64,000 bases of DNA from JBJXHN01 sp046233135. GTDB taxonomy: Bacteria; Pseudomonadota; Alphaproteobacteria; Rhodospirillales; Rhodospirillaceae. The notes under the pieces are model-generated. The model saw only the letters and a list, made by a program, of their open reading frames with translations, had not been told where the DNA came from and did no database searches. Location of the stretch: assembly GCA_046233135.1 (NCBI GenBank), contig JBJXHN010000005.1, positions 372,001 through 436,000 of the forward strand. The letters run 5' to 3'. Made by a program: the position numbers and the translations under genes. This document shows, in pieces, positions 53,442 through 64,000 of the stretch (the first letter of the stretch is position 1; each line of letters opens with the position of its first letter).

Positions 53442-53861
53442 GGGGCGGGTATCCTAATGTGACGGTGGGATATGTACCGATGGAGGGCCGGGGAAAAGAC
53501 GCGGAAAAATAACACGAACCGGCCCCGGCCGGTCTAGGCATCCCGGGGTCGGTGGGGCAATATGACAGCGATGACGGTCCCGGGGGTCCCGGGCCGGCAA
53601 GACCGACGGCGCCCGGCCCCTTTCGGGATTTCGGCCCCGCGTCCGCCGATTCCATGTTTCCTCGGACCCCGCTCCCGGACCTCCCGGTCCCTCCGGATCC
53701 CGTGCCTTTCGGCAGAACGGCTGGCGATCGCCTTCCCGGCGATGGCAGGACCCGGCGCTTCCGGACTCCGGGCCGACGCCGTCATAACACAAACAAACCA
53801 GAGGTTGCGGAAGCGCCCCGGGGATCGCCAAGACCAAAAGATTCAGGACACATCTTTCACC
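53442..53861. other. mutS/maeB divergent intergenic region
   Basis: 420 bp without a convincing gene. Very GC-rich with several short dyads (for example around 53520-53540 and 53578-53606) that could form RNA structure in the long maeB leader. The open frame extending maeB upstream to 53562 has arginine- and proline-rich composition unlike protein. Promoters for both genes are presumably here; I cannot place them. Confidence 0.5.
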
Positions 53862-56123
53862 ATGGCCGACCAAACCAAATCGAATATCGAACGCGAAGCC
53901 TTGCTGATGCACGCCTCCGGGCGGCCCGGCAAGATCGAGATCCACCCCACCAAGCCGCTGACCACCCAGCGCGATCTGGCGCTGGCCTATTCGCCCGGCG
54001 TGGCCGCCCCGTGTCTGGAGATCGAACGGGATCCCACCACGGCGTATGACTACACGGCCAAGGGCAACCTGGTGGCGGTGATCAGCAACGGCACGGCGGT
54101 GCTGGGGCTGGGCGACCTGGGGGCGCTTGCCTCCAAGCCGGTGATGGAAGGCAAGGCGGTTCTGTTCAAGAAATTCGCCGATGTTGACGGCATCGACCTG
54201 GAAGTGGACACCCGCGACGTCGATGAATTCATTGGCGCGGTACGGTATCTGGGTCCCAGCTTTGGTGGCATCAACCTGGAAGACATCAAGGCGCCCGAGT
54301 GCTTTATTATCGAGCAGCGGCTGCGCGAGCTGATGGACATTCCGGTGTTTCACGACGACCAGCACGGCACGGCCATCATCGCCGCCGCCGGTCTGGTCAA
54401 CGCGCTGGAACTGACCAACCGCGACATCAAGGACGTGCGCATCGTCGTCAACGGGGCCGGCGCGGCGGCCATTGCCTGTGTGGAACTGGTCAAGGCCATG
54501 GGCGTGCCCCATAGCAATGTCACCCTGTGCGATTCCAAGGGCGTGATTCATCGCGGCCGTACCGACCTGAACCAGTGGAAGTCGGCCCATGCGGTGGATA
54601 CGGACTCCCGCAGCCTGGAAGACGCCATGTCCGGCGCCGATGTGTTCTTCGGCCTGTCGGTGAAGGGCGCGGTGACGGCGGAGATGGTGGCGAGCATGGC
54701 CGCCAAGCCGATCATTTTCGCCATGGCCAACCCCGACCCGGAAATCACGCCGGAAGAGGTGAAGTCGGTGCGCTCGGATGCCATCATGGCCACCGGCCGC
54801 TCGGACTATCCCAACCAGATCAACAACGTGCTGGGCTTCCCCTATATCTTCCGGGGGGCTTTGGACGTGCGGGCGCGGACCATCAACGAGGATATGAAGA
54901 TCGCCGCCGCCAAGGCCATCGCCGCCCTGGCCCGCGAAGACGTGCCCGACGAGGTGGCGGCCGCCTATTCCGGCCGGCGCCTGCGGTACGGTCCCGAATA
55001 CATCATCCCCGTGCCCTTCGACCCGCGCCTGATCGCGGCCATTCCACCGGCGGTGGCTGAAGCGGCCATGCAGACCGGCGTGGCCCAGCAGCCGATCATC
55101 GACATGGACGGCTATCGCCGCGCCCTGGCCGCCCGCCTGGACCCGACGGCCGCCAGCCTGCAAGCCATCGCCGCCGAGGTGGCCTCCCGTCCCAAGCGGG
55201 TGGTCTTCCCGGAAGGCGAGGAAGAAAAGATGATCCGCGCCGCCGTGGCCTTCCGCAATTCCGGTTTCGGCACGCCGATCCTGGTGGGCCGGGAAGAGCT
55301 GATCCGCGAAACCATGAAAAGCCAGGGTCTGGGGACCCTGGAAGGCATGGAGGTCCAAAACGCGCGGCTGTCCTATCACACCAAGCACTACCAGGATTTC
55401 CTGTATCGCCGTTTGCAGCGCCAGGGCTTCTTGCAACGCGACGTGCAGCGGATGGTCAATCAGGACCGCAACGTTTTCGCCGCCTGCATGGTGGCGCTGG
55501 AAGACGCCGACGCCCTGGTGACTGGTATCACCCGCCACTTCCACTCCGCGCTGGGCGATGTGATGCGGGTGGTGGATCCCAACCCGGGCGAGCTGGTCTT
55601 CACCGTGACCATGGTGATCGCCCGGGGCCGCACCATCTTCATCGCCGATACCAACGTGCACGAAGCCCCGTCCGGCGAACAGCTGGCCGACATCGCCCAG
55701 CAGACCGCCCGTCTGGCCCGGCGCATGGGGCACGAGCCGCGGGTGGCCCTGCTATCCTACTCCACCTTCGGTGCGCCCCAGGGGGAAACCCCGGTCCGGC
55801 CGCGTCAGGCGGTGGCCATGCTGGAACAGCGCGGCGTGGACTTCGAATTCGAAGGGGATATCGGCGCCCATGTGGCCCTGGATGCGGAGCTGATGAAGCT
55901 CTATCCCTTCTGCCGCCTGTCCGGTCCGGCCAACATCCTGATCATGCCGGGCCTGCATTCGGCCAACATCTCGTCGAAACTGCTCCAGAAGATGGGGGGT
56001 GGCACGATCATCGGCCCGATGCTGATTGGCCTGTCCCATCCCTGCCAGATCGTGCAGATGGATGCCACCGTGTCGGATATCGTGCATATGGCCACCCTGG
56101 CAGCCGCCGAGGCAGGGCGGTAA
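53862..56123 (+). CDS. maeB: NADP-dependent malic enzyme with C-terminal phosphotransacetylase-like domain
   Basis: 753 residues. Decarboxylates malate to pyruvate with NADP reduction. N-terminal malic-enzyme domains (about 1-430): AYSPGVAAPCLEI, AVLGLGDLGALASKPVMEGKA, FHDDQHGTAII with the metal and substrate ligands, and the nucleotide fold VNGAGAAAIACVEL. C-terminal domain (about 440-753) resembles phosphate acetyltransferase (RVVFPEGEEEKMIRA, DADALVTGITRHF) and is thought to be regulatory, sensing acetyl-CoA. The ATG at 53862 is the family start (MADQTKSNIE). It may pair metabolically with acs in carbon flow. Confidence 0.96.
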   Translation: MADQTKSNIEREALLMHASGRPGKIEIHPTKPLTTQRDLALAYSPGVAAPCLEIERDPTTAYDYTAKGNLVAVISNGTAVLGLGDLGALASKPVMEGKAVLFKKFADVDGIDLEVDTRDVDEFIGAVRYLGPSFGGINLEDIKAPECFIIEQRLRELMDIPVFHDDQHGTAIIAAAGLVNALELTNRDIKDVRIVVNGAGAAAIACVELVKAMGVPHSNVTLCDSKGVIHRGRTDLNQWKSAHAVDTDSRSLEDAMSGADVFFGLSVKGAVTAEMVASMAAKPIIFAMANPDPEITPEEVKSVRSDAIMATGRSDYPNQINNVLGFPYIFRGALDVRARTINEDMKIAAAKAIAALAREDVPDEVAAAYSGRRLRYGPEYIIPVPFDPRLIAAIPPAVAEAAMQTGVAQQPIIDMDGYRRALAARLDPTAASLQAIAAEVASRPKRVVFPEGEEEKMIRAAVAFRNSGFGTPILVGREELIRETMKSQGLGTLEGMEVQNARLSYHTKHYQDFLYRRLQRQGFLQRDVQRMVNQDRNVFAACMVALEDADALVTGITRHFHSALGDVMRVVDPNPGELVFTVTMVIARGRTIFIADTNVHEAPSGEQLADIAQQTARLARRMGHEPRVALLSYSTFGAPQGETPVRPRQAVAMLEQRGVDFEFEGDIGAHVALDAELMKLYPFCRLSGPANILIMPGLHSANISSKLLQKMGGGTIIGPMLIGLSHPCQIVQMDATVSDIVHMATLAAAEAGR

Positions 56124-56183
56124 GCCCCGCCCTCAAGGGTATCAGGACGCCTTTCGGCCGGGATCGGAAAGACAGAGGACCCC

Positions 56184-57629
56184 ATGGACCGCCTGACGCC
56201 GTCTCTCGGCCGACTCCTGTCCCTTGCACTGCTGATCAGCGTGCCGGGGTGGGCAGTGCTTTTTGCCCTGGTTGTCTTGGGACAACTGAGCGTCGGCGCC
56301 GCCGTGCCGGCCTCGGCCGCCCTGTGGCTGCTGGGGGCGGCGCTGCTGCGGCCGGCCCTGCGAGAGTTGATGTCCATCTCCCGCTTCGTGCGGCTGCTTG
56401 CCAACGGCTCTCATCCACCCCATCCCGGCCCGATGCGGGTGGAGGCCAGCCAGGCGCTGCTGGACAGTGTCATCAGCCTGGACCGCGCCCATGGCCGGCG
56501 GGAAGAGGATCTGTCCCTTCAGCTGCAATCGGAACGGCAGGTGCTGGAAAGCCTGCCTGATCCGCTGCTGATGCTCGGTCAGGACGCGGTGGTCACCCGC
56601 GCCAACGAAGCCGCCCGTATCCTGTTCGGCCGCGAACCGGCGGGGCGGGAGCTGACCAGCCTGCTGCGCGATCCGGCGGTGCTGGAAGCCATCGAAGCGG
56701 TGCTGGACAGCGCCCGGTCGCGCCAGGGCATCTGGCTGATGCCCGGTCCCGTCCAGCGGGAGTTCGAGGTCCGCGCCACCCGCCTGCCGGCCCGCGCCGT
56801 GGACGGCTCGGAAGTGCTGATCTCGCTGCATGACATCACCGCCCTGCGCCGGTTGGAGCAGATGCGGGCCGACTTCGTTGCCAACGCCAGTCACGAACTG
56901 CGCACGCCGTTGGCCAGCCTGATCGGCTTTACCGAAACCCTGTCGACCAGCGCCAAGGATGACGAAGACGCGCGGGAACGATTTCTGGCGATCATGCTGG
57001 AACAGGCCCAGCGCATGCAGCGGCTGATCGAGGATCTGCTGTCCCTGTCGCGAATCGAGATGGAAGAGCATACCCCGCCCAACGAATCGGTGTGCCTGCT
57101 GGACGTGATTCGCAGTGTCGCAAACCTTCTGGAGTTGCGGGCACGGGACAAGGGCGTGTGGATCGAAGTGGCGGTGCCCGAAGATCCGCCGGATGCCATC
57201 GGGGATGCGGACCAGCTGTCGCAGATCTTGCAGAACCTGATGGACAACGCGATCAAGTATGGTCCTTCGGGGACATCGGTCCAGGTGGCGTTGGAGGTGG
57301 TGGACCGGGGGCCACCGGTGATGCCTGCCGTCCTGCGGTCGCCGTGTTTGCGCATCAGTGTGCGCGATCATGGCGAAGGGATTCCCAAGGAGCATATCCC
57401 CCGTCTGACCGAACGATTCTATCGGGTGGACAAGGCGCGCTCCCGGGCTTTGGGCGGCACGGGGCTGGGGCTGGCCATCGTCAAGCATGTGGTGGCCCGG
57501 CACCGGGGCGCCATGGCGGTGGAAAGCCAGGCCGGCCAAGGCACCACCTTCCATGTCTTCCTGCCGATCTATCGCGAGCGCAGCCGCCGCCTTCTCCCGG
57601 ATTCCTCTCCGACCGATTCCGCAGCCTAA
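56184..57629 (+). CDS. phoR: PhoR-like phosphate-regulon sensor histidine kinase
   Basis: 481 residues. Two N-terminal membrane segments (about 10-33 and 42-56), a linker, PAS domain (about 118-222, LESLPDPLLMLGQDAVVTRANEAA), HisKA with H237 in ANASHELRTPL, and HATPase with N-box LMDNAIKYGP, DHGEGIP and GGTGLGLAIVKHV. This is the PhoR architecture, and phoU follows 200 bp downstream. The usual pstSCAB genes between phoR and phoU, and phoB after phoU, are absent here. Assignment rests on architecture plus the adjacent phoU. Confidence 0.87.
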   Translation: MDRLTPSLGRLLSLALLISVPGWAVLFALVVLGQLSVGAAVPASAALWLLGAALLRPALRELMSISRFVRLLANGSHPPHPGPMRVEASQALLDSVISLDRAHGRREEDLSLQLQSERQVLESLPDPLLMLGQDAVVTRANEAARILFGREPAGRELTSLLRDPAVLEAIEAVLDSARSRQGIWLMPGPVQREFEVRATRLPARAVDGSEVLISLHDITALRRLEQMRADFVANASHELRTPLASLIGFTETLSTSAKDDEDARERFLAIMLEQAQRMQRLIEDLLSLSRIEMEEHTPPNESVCLLDVIRSVANLLELRARDKGVWIEVAVPEDPPDAIGDADQLSQILQNLMDNAIKYGPSGTSVQVALEVVDRGPPVMPAVLRSPCLRISVRDHGEGIPKEHIPRLTERFYRVDKARSRALGGTGLGLAIVKHVVARHRGAMAVESQAGQGTTFHVFLPIYRERSRRLLPDSSPTDSAA

Positions 57630-57642
57630 TGTCGGTATCAAG

Positions 57643-57744
57643 TCCTTGTGGCGGAACGTGAGTCCACCACAAGGAAACGCCGGTTTGTCCGGCTGTGTGA
57701 AAACGTTTTCAACACTGAATAGCTTTATCGGGTAATGCCGATAA
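57643..57744. promoter_or_regulatory. Cluster of dyads between phoR and phoU
   Basis: Four elements are visible: a 9-base stem TCCTTGTGG/CCACAAGGA (57643-57675), GCCGG/CCGGC (57679-57693), a perfect 14-base palindrome TGAAAACGTTTTCA (57698-57711) and TTATCGG/CCGATAA (57725-57744). The first two could end the phoR transcript; the 14-base palindrome looks like a repressor operator and sits about 120 bp before phoU. No clear Pho box was seen. Confidence 0.5.
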
Positions 57745-57829
57745 GGACACGGTGAGTTTTGCGTTTTGGCCGTTTCAGTGATATGAACGATTTCTTACTG
57801 ATTTCATTGGCCAAGGAGCCTTGCAACCC

Positions 57830-58582
57830 ATGTCGTCTCCGTCCGAAGCCCACATTGTCCGGTCTTTCGACGACTTGCTGAAAACCCTGGAAAAGACGGT
57901 CCAGGAAATGGGAGCCCTGGCCATCGCCCAGGTACGGGAAGCCATTGAGTCCATTGTTCAGAACGATCTTGAGCTGGCCGGACGGGTCATGGAGCGGGAA
58001 GGCACCATGAACCGGCTGGAACATCAGATCAACGAACAGGTGGTTCGTCTTCTGGCCCTGCGTCAGCCCGTCGCCGACGACCTGCGGTCGGTGGTGACCG
58101 CCCTGAAGGTGGCGAGCATGCTGGAACGGGTGGGCGACTATGCGTCCAACGCCGCCAAGCGCGGGGCGGGTCTGCCCACCTCGTCGGTGGTGCCGGTGAA
58201 GGGGCCCGTGACCCGCATGGGCCATATGGCCACCACCCTGCTCAATGAGGCCTTGACGGCTTTTGCCGAACGGGATCCGGATATGGCCCGTACGGTCTGG
58301 GAGCAGGACGAGGAAGTGGACGCCCTGCATTCCAGCCTGTTCCGCGAACTGCTGACCTACATGCTGGAGGATCCGCGCAGCATTTCCGCCTGTTCCCATT
58401 TGATGTTCATCGCCAAGAACATCGAACGGGTGGGCGATCAGGCCACGAACATCGCCGAAGCCGCCTACTACCGGGCCACGGCCAAGACCCTGGATACGGA
58501 CAGCCGTCCGAAAAGCGATGCCACTTCGACCATGGTGGCGCCGCGCGGGGGGGCGTCTGTACGATGGCCCGACCTGTCCTGA
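57830..58582 (+). CDS. phoU: Phosphate signalling complex protein PhoU
   Basis: 250 residues made of two PhoU helical repeats, each with the E(D)xxxD metal-binding pattern (LRSVVTALKVASMLERVGDYASN in the first, MFIAKNIERVGDQATNIAE in the second). PhoU links the Pst transporter to PhoR and represses the Pho regulon at high phosphate. ATG at 57830 follows AAGGAG (57813-57818) at 11 bases. It ends just before a terminator shared with ppa. No pst genes are close by. Confidence 0.95.
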   Translation: MSSPSEAHIVRSFDDLLKTLEKTVQEMGALAIAQVREAIESIVQNDLELAGRVMEREGTMNRLEHQINEQVVRLLALRQPVADDLRSVVTALKVASMLERVGDYASNAAKRGAGLPTSSVVPVKGPVTRMGHMATTLLNEALTAFAERDPDMARTVWEQDEEVDALHSSLFRELLTYMLEDPRSISACSHLMFIAKNIERVGDQATNIAEAAYYRATAKTLDTDSRPKSDATSTMVAPRGGASVRWPDLS

Positions 58583-58613
58583 TCCCAGATTCTGCGGGTC
58601 CAAACTCAAAAGA

Positions 58614-58645
58614 AATGGGGCGCCCGCGGGTTGGGGCGCCCCATT
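58614..58645. terminator. Bidirectional terminator between phoU and ppa
   Basis: AATGGGGCGCCC (58614-58625) pairs perfectly with GGGCGCCCCATT (58634-58645), 8-base loop, followed by CTTGTCTT on the plus strand and preceded by TTTCTTTT on the minus reading. Located between the convergent phoU and ppa genes. Confidence 0.8.
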
Positions 58646-58685
58646 CTTGTCTTCGCTGACCCCGGTGGATCAGGCCGAAGCTTCA

Positions 58686-59216
58686 TTATTGCGCCTTGTC
58701 GGCTTCCATGCCCTTCTGGATCACGTCCCAGGCTTCCTGGTAGTTGCCCCAGCCGAGGATCTTGACCCACTTGCCTTCTTCCAGGTCCTTGTAGTGGGCG
58801 AAGAAGTGCTCGATCCGGCGCAGCTCGATCGGGCGCAGATCACCGAAGTTGTTCACGTTGTCGTGGAAGGGGTGAAGCTTGCCGTGGGGCACGCCCAGCA
58901 CCTTTTCGTCCCGGCCCGCCTCGTCTTCCATGTACAGGACGCCGATGGGGCGGGTGCGCAGCACGGAACCGACGGCAACCGGAATACGGCTGACCACCAT
59001 CACATCCACCGGATCCCCGTCATCGGACAGCGTGTGCGGGATGAAGCCGTAGTTGGCCGGATAGTGCATGGCAGTGTGCAGGAACCGGTCCACGTACATG
59101 GCACCGGAGTCCTTGTCCACTTCGTACTTCACCGGGTCGCCGCGCAGCGGGATTTCGATAATGACGTTCACATCCTGCGGCGGATTCTTGCCGGCCGGAA
59201 TCTTCTTGATGTCCAT
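58686..59216 (-). CDS. ppa: Inorganic pyrophosphatase (family I)
   Basis: 176 residues. It hydrolyses pyrophosphate to phosphate. The signature DGDPVDVMV carries the metal-binding aspartates, with upstream YGFIPHTLSDD and YEVDKDSGAM and downstream EDEAGRDEKVLGVP. ATG at 59216 gives the standard N-terminus MDIKKIPAGKNPP. It stands alone between phoU and the AmpG-like gene. Confidence 0.97.
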   Translation of the reverse strand: MDIKKIPAGKNPPQDVNVIIEIPLRGDPVKYEVDKDSGAMYVDRFLHTAMHYPANYGFIPHTLSDDGDPVDVMVVSRIPVAVGSVLRTRPIGVLYMEDEAGRDEKVLGVPHGKLHPFHDNVNNFGDLRPIELRRIEHFFAHYKDLEEGKWVKILGWGNYQEAWDVIQKGMEADKAQ

Positions 59217-59302
59217 TAACCGCGTCCTTTGTTCGAATGGCCGCCGCCCAACCCCCAGGCGGCGCGGGCGGACCATACCGCCTTTCGGTAAATATGCAAA
59301 GC

Positions 59303-60886
59303 TTACCCCCGATGCTGGTCGGGCGGGGCCAGACGGGCCGTGGTCAGCACCAGCAGGATCACCGGGACGCCGACAATGGCGGTGCCCACGAAAAAGGCGG
59401 GATAGCCCACCGCGTCCACGACCGTGCCCGCATAACCGGCAAGAATCTTCGGCATCAGGGTCATCAGCGAGCTGAACAGCGCATATTGCATGGCCGTGAA
59501 CGACACGCTGGTCAGCGCCGACAGATAGGCGACGAAAGCGGCAGAGGCCATGCCGGCGCTCAGGTTGTCGGCGACGATGACCACCAGCAGCATGAAGGCG
59601 TCGTCCCCGCGCACGGCCAGCAGGGCAAACAGCAGATTCGACGCTGCCGCCAGCACCGCACCGAGCATCAGGGCGCGCATCACGCCGATCCGCACGGCGA
59701 CCAGACCGCCCAGAAACCCGCCGAGGATGGTCGCCCACAGGCCCCAGAACTTGGTGTAGGTGGCGATCTGCCCCTTGGTGAAGCCCATGTCCACATAGAA
59801 GACGTTGGAAATGGCCCCCATGATGATGTCGGCGATGCGATAGGTGCCCACCAGGGCCAGCACCAGCAGGGCGGTCTTGCCGTAGCGGCTCATGAAATCG
59901 GCCACCGGTGCCAGATAGGTGGCCCGGGCATGGGCTTTCGAAGCCAGCCCGGCGGCCATCAGGGCGCCACCGGCAGCCAGAGCCGCCAAGACGGCGGCGG
60001 CGAAGCGGACCGTTTCTCCCAGAAAACCGGCCAGATGGGGGGCCATGCCGGTGCTCGCTTCCAGTCCCCGGGCCAGATCGGCGGACAGGGATTCGCCCAG
60101 GACGAAGACCGACAGGAAAGCCGCGGCACACAGCAGCACCAGAAGAACGAATCGGCTCTGATCGCGCAGGCTGGTCGGCCCGTCGCCGGCGGCCGGGCGA
60201 TAGAGGGCGGGTTCGGGGATCAGCAGGGTGGTCAGGATGCCGACGCCCATGAACCCGGCCATGGCCCGGTAGACCCAGCTCCACGCGGCGGGATCGTAAA
60301 CGCCCGTCGGTTCCAGAAGCTGGGCCAGCCACAGGGATCCGGCACCGGCCACCAGCATGCCGATGCGATAGCCGGCGATATACGACGCCGAGAGCATGGA
60401 TTGCAGGTCGGGTTCGGCCGCTTCGATCCGATACGCGTCGATAACGATGTCTTGGGTGGCCGAGGAAAAGCCGATCAGGATGGCTCCGGCGGCGGTCCAG
60501 GTCAGCGCCTGGGCGGGATCGAAGGCTCCGGTCAGCAGCATGCCGGCGATCAGCCCGCATTGGGCCAGCAGCAGCCACCCCCGGCGCCGTCCCAGCCGGC
60601 GGGTCAGCACGGGCAGGGGCAGGCGGTCGACCAGGGGCGCCCAGACGAACTTGAAGGAATAGGCGAGCGCGGCCCAGGACAGCATGGTCACGGTGCCGCG
60701 ATCAATACCCGCCTCGCGCAGCCAGACCGACAGGGTGCTGAAGATCAGCAGCAGGGGCAGCCCGGCCGAAAAGCCGAGGAAGGCCATGCGCAGAACGCGG
60801 ATATCTGCCGAACGGCGCAGGGTCTCCCCCCAGCCCCGGGATGCCGGGGCCGGGGGGGGAGACGGTGGATGGGGATCGTTTGTCAT
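59303..60886 (-). CDS. ampG: AmpG-like muropeptide permease (MFS)
   Basis: 527 residues with about 14 hydrophobic segments. N-terminal FLGFSAGLPLLLIFSTLSVWLREAGI and AYSFKFVWAPLVDRLPLPVL, plus the GFSSATQDIVIDAYRIE motif, are diagnostic of the AmpG family, which imports anhydromuropeptides released in cell-wall recycling. The same family occasionally includes other transporters. It lies 86 bp after the ppa start region on the minus strand, 21 bp after typA. Confidence 0.9.
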   Translation of the reverse strand: MTNDPHPPSPPPAPASRGWGETLRRSADIRVLRMAFLGFSAGLPLLLIFSTLSVWLREAGIDRGTVTMLSWAALAYSFKFVWAPLVDRLPLPVLTRRLGRRRGWLLLAQCGLIAGMLLTGAFDPAQALTWTAAGAILIGFSSATQDIVIDAYRIEAAEPDLQSMLSASYIAGYRIGMLVAGAGSLWLAQLLEPTGVYDPAAWSWVYRAMAGFMGVGILTTLLIPEPALYRPAAGDGPTSLRDQSRFVLLVLLCAAAFLSVFVLGESLSADLARGLEASTGMAPHLAGFLGETVRFAAAVLAALAAGGALMAAGLASKAHARATYLAPVADFMSRYGKTALLVLALVGTYRIADIIMGAISNVFYVDMGFTKGQIATYTKFWGLWATILGGFLGGLVAVRIGVMRALMLGAVLAAASNLLFALLAVRGDDAFMLLVVIVADNLSAGMASAAFVAYLSALTSVSFTAMQYALFSSLMTLMPKILAGYAGTVVDAVGYPAFFVGTAIVGVPVILLVLTTARLAPPDQHRG

Positions 60887-60907
60887 GTATAACGGTCCCC
60901 GTTTTCC

Positions 60908-62746
<1,839 letters not shown>

Positions 62747-62781
62747 GCGAGAGCGTCTCTTTTCGGTCGTGGCCGGCCGGA

Positions 62782-62811
62782 AACCCCGGCCCGTATCATC
62801 GGGCCGGGGTT
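62782..62811 (-). terminator. Hairpin after the adenosine-kinase-like gene
   Basis: AACCCCGGCCCG (62782-62793) and CGGGCCGGGGTT (62800-62811) pair perfectly over a 6-base loop, between the kinase stop (62897) and typA start (62746), both minus strand. A short TTT follows. Confidence 0.7.
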
Positions 62812-62896
62812 GTCCCGGGCAGGCGCTGCAAAGGATGAACCGCCTTCTACACCGAGGGCGGACCTTCCTCCAAGCGAATAAGAGACTCCGGACGCC

Positions 62897-63907
62897 TTAA
62901 GCGGTGACCTTCATCTTTCGGTCAACATAGGCGGTCATGTCCGGTGCTTCCGGCCGGGCGCCGAAGTGGGCCACCACTTCGGCGGCGGTGATGGCGCCCA
63001 GGCGGCCGCAGGTTTCCGGCGACTTGCCGCGCACATAGCCGTACAGGAAGCCGGCGGCGAACTGGTCGCCGGCTCCGGTGGTGTCCACCAGATGGCTGAC
63101 GGGGTCGCAGGGCACGTCCACCATGGCATCGGCGGAAACCACCCGGCAGCCCTGGGCGCTGCGCGTCAGGGCGGCCAGTTCCACCCGGCCCTGGATCATC
63201 TTGCTCGCCGCGTCGAAATCGTCGGTTTCGAACAGGGCGGTGATTTCACCCTCGTTGGCGAACAGGATGTCGATCTTGCCGTCGATCAGATCCAGGAATT
63301 CCTGGCGGTGGCGGTCGACGCAGAAGCTGTCCGACAGCGACAGGGCCACCTTGCGGCCGGCGGAGCGGGCATGGTCGGCGGCCTTGACGATGGCGTCCTT
63401 GGCGGCCGGCATATCCCACAGATAGCCTTCCACATAGGTGACCGCCGCATCCTGGATGATGCTTTCGTCGATGTCTTCCGGGGCCAGGCGGGTGCAGGCG
63501 CCCAGGAAGGTGGCCATGGTGCGTTCCGCATCGGCGCTGACCAGGATCAGGCACCGGGCGGTGGGCAGCACGTCCAGGCCGGACAGCGGCGGGGTTTCGT
63601 AATGGGTGCCCAGTGCCCGGATATCGTGCCGGAAGATGTTGCCCAGGGCATCGTCATGCACCTTGCCGATGAAGGCGGTGCGCACGCCCAGGGCCGCCAG
63701 GCCGGCGATGGTGTTGGCCGCCGAGCCGCCGGAGGCTTCGAGCCCCGGACCCATGGCCGCATAAAGGGTTTCCGCCTGTTCGGCGTCGATCAAGGTCATG
63801 CCGCCCTTGGGCAGCGAGTGGCTGGCCACGAAACTGTCTTCCGCATTGGCCAGGACGTCGACGATGGCATTACCGATACCGGCCACGTCGAAACGGGGAT
63901 CCGCCAT
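62897..63907 (-). CDS. PfkB-family carbohydrate kinase, adenosine kinase-like
   Basis: 336 residues. The C-terminal PfkB signature DTTGAGDQFAAGFLYG contains the catalytic aspartate and anion hole; N-terminal VAGIGNAIVDVLANAEDSF and GGSAANTIAGLAALG are typical of adenosine kinases of alphaproteobacteria. It would phosphorylate adenosine or a related nucleoside, or fructose. ATG at 63907 is preceded by an AAAGGAGA site. It is the last complete gene; the 93 bp to the window end show no gene. Confidence 0.9.
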   Translation of the reverse strand: MADPRFDVAGIGNAIVDVLANAEDSFVASHSLPKGGMTLIDAEQAETLYAAMGPGLEASGGSAANTIAGLAALGVRTAFIGKVHDDALGNIFRHDIRALGTHYETPPLSGLDVLPTARCLILVSADAERTMATFLGACTRLAPEDIDESIIQDAAVTYVEGYLWDMPAAKDAIVKAADHARSAGRKVALSLSDSFCVDRHRQEFLDLIDGKIDILFANEGEITALFETDDFDAASKMIQGRVELAALTRSAQGCRVVSADAMVDVPCDPVSHLVDTTGAGDQFAAGFLYGYVRGKSPETCGRLGAITAAEVVAHFGARPEAPDMTAYVDRKMKVTA

Positions 63908-64000
63908 GAAATCTCCTTTCTCAGGTCGTTTGATGGCGCCGGGGTTCGTCCACCGCGCCCACGCGCATCGCCGCGCGGCCCGAACCCGGGGGGCGCAGTA

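Noticed and set aside
53562..53861. N-terminal extension of the malic enzyme
   Set aside because: Rich in Arg and Pro and without protein-like character; the family start at 53862 is conserved.

Overview
The window is GC-rich chromosomal DNA from an alphaproteobacterium, most likely of the Rhodospirillales. Reasons: a very large NAD-type glutamate dehydrogenase, the alphaproteobacterial block gpsA-tsaD | hemC-hemD-mitofilin-hemY, the arrangement maeB | mutS-glnD-murJ, an IalB-family protein, SDHAF4-like and DUF29 proteins, and one GAGCAT/ATGCTC palindromic element of a type widespread in alphaproteobacteria. The genus assignment is inference. I saw no rRNA, tRNA or CRISPR array.

Layout. 1-5023: a tripartite tricarboxylate transport locus: a truncated TctD-type response regulator facing tctC, a fused tctA-tctB membrane gene and a PrpF/GalD-type tautomerase. 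5331-9717: htpX, an SDHAF4-like assembly factor, then an H-NOX heme sensor overlapping a hybrid histidine kinase. An IS110-family remnant is fused to the end of the kinase gene, followed by unidentifiable DNA and a decayed chemoreceptor 3' end. 9752-18193: a diguanylate cyclase-like protein (GGQEF), an MFS permease, a His-rich hypothetical, a relatively AT-rich patch with two paralogous TPR-methyltransferase genes, and a MocR regulator divergent from an EamA exporter. 18183-29336: NAD-glutamate dehydrogenase divergent from an orphan LivF-like ATPase, a tandemly duplicated DUF29 pair, a sugar-nucleotide epimerase, acetyl-CoA synthetase, and small Rieske, EVE and YciI proteins.

29504-40367: gpsA and tsaD, divergent from hemC, a hemD fused in frame to a mitofilin/Mic60-like protein, and a HemY-like TPR membrane protein; then a rhomboid protease, a quinone oxidoreductase, a TrmH-type RNA methyltransferase and an IalB protein. 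40478-47608: a PAS-GGDEF protein, two glycosyltransferases, an alpha/beta hydrolase, a small unknown protein and murJ. 47724-64000: glnD and mutS divergent from maeB, then phoR and phoU, ppa, an AmpG-like permease, typA and an adenosine-kinase-like PfkB protein.

The core genes cover nitrogen control (glnD, gdh), acetate and malate carbon flow (acs, maeB), heme synthesis, phosphate signalling and envelope biogenesis. The accessory interest lies in the H-NOX signalling operon and the decay around it, the gene fusions (tctA-tctB, hemD-mic60), the paired methyltransferases, and three unrelated short tandem repeats between genes, two of which include the stop codon of the upstream gene.
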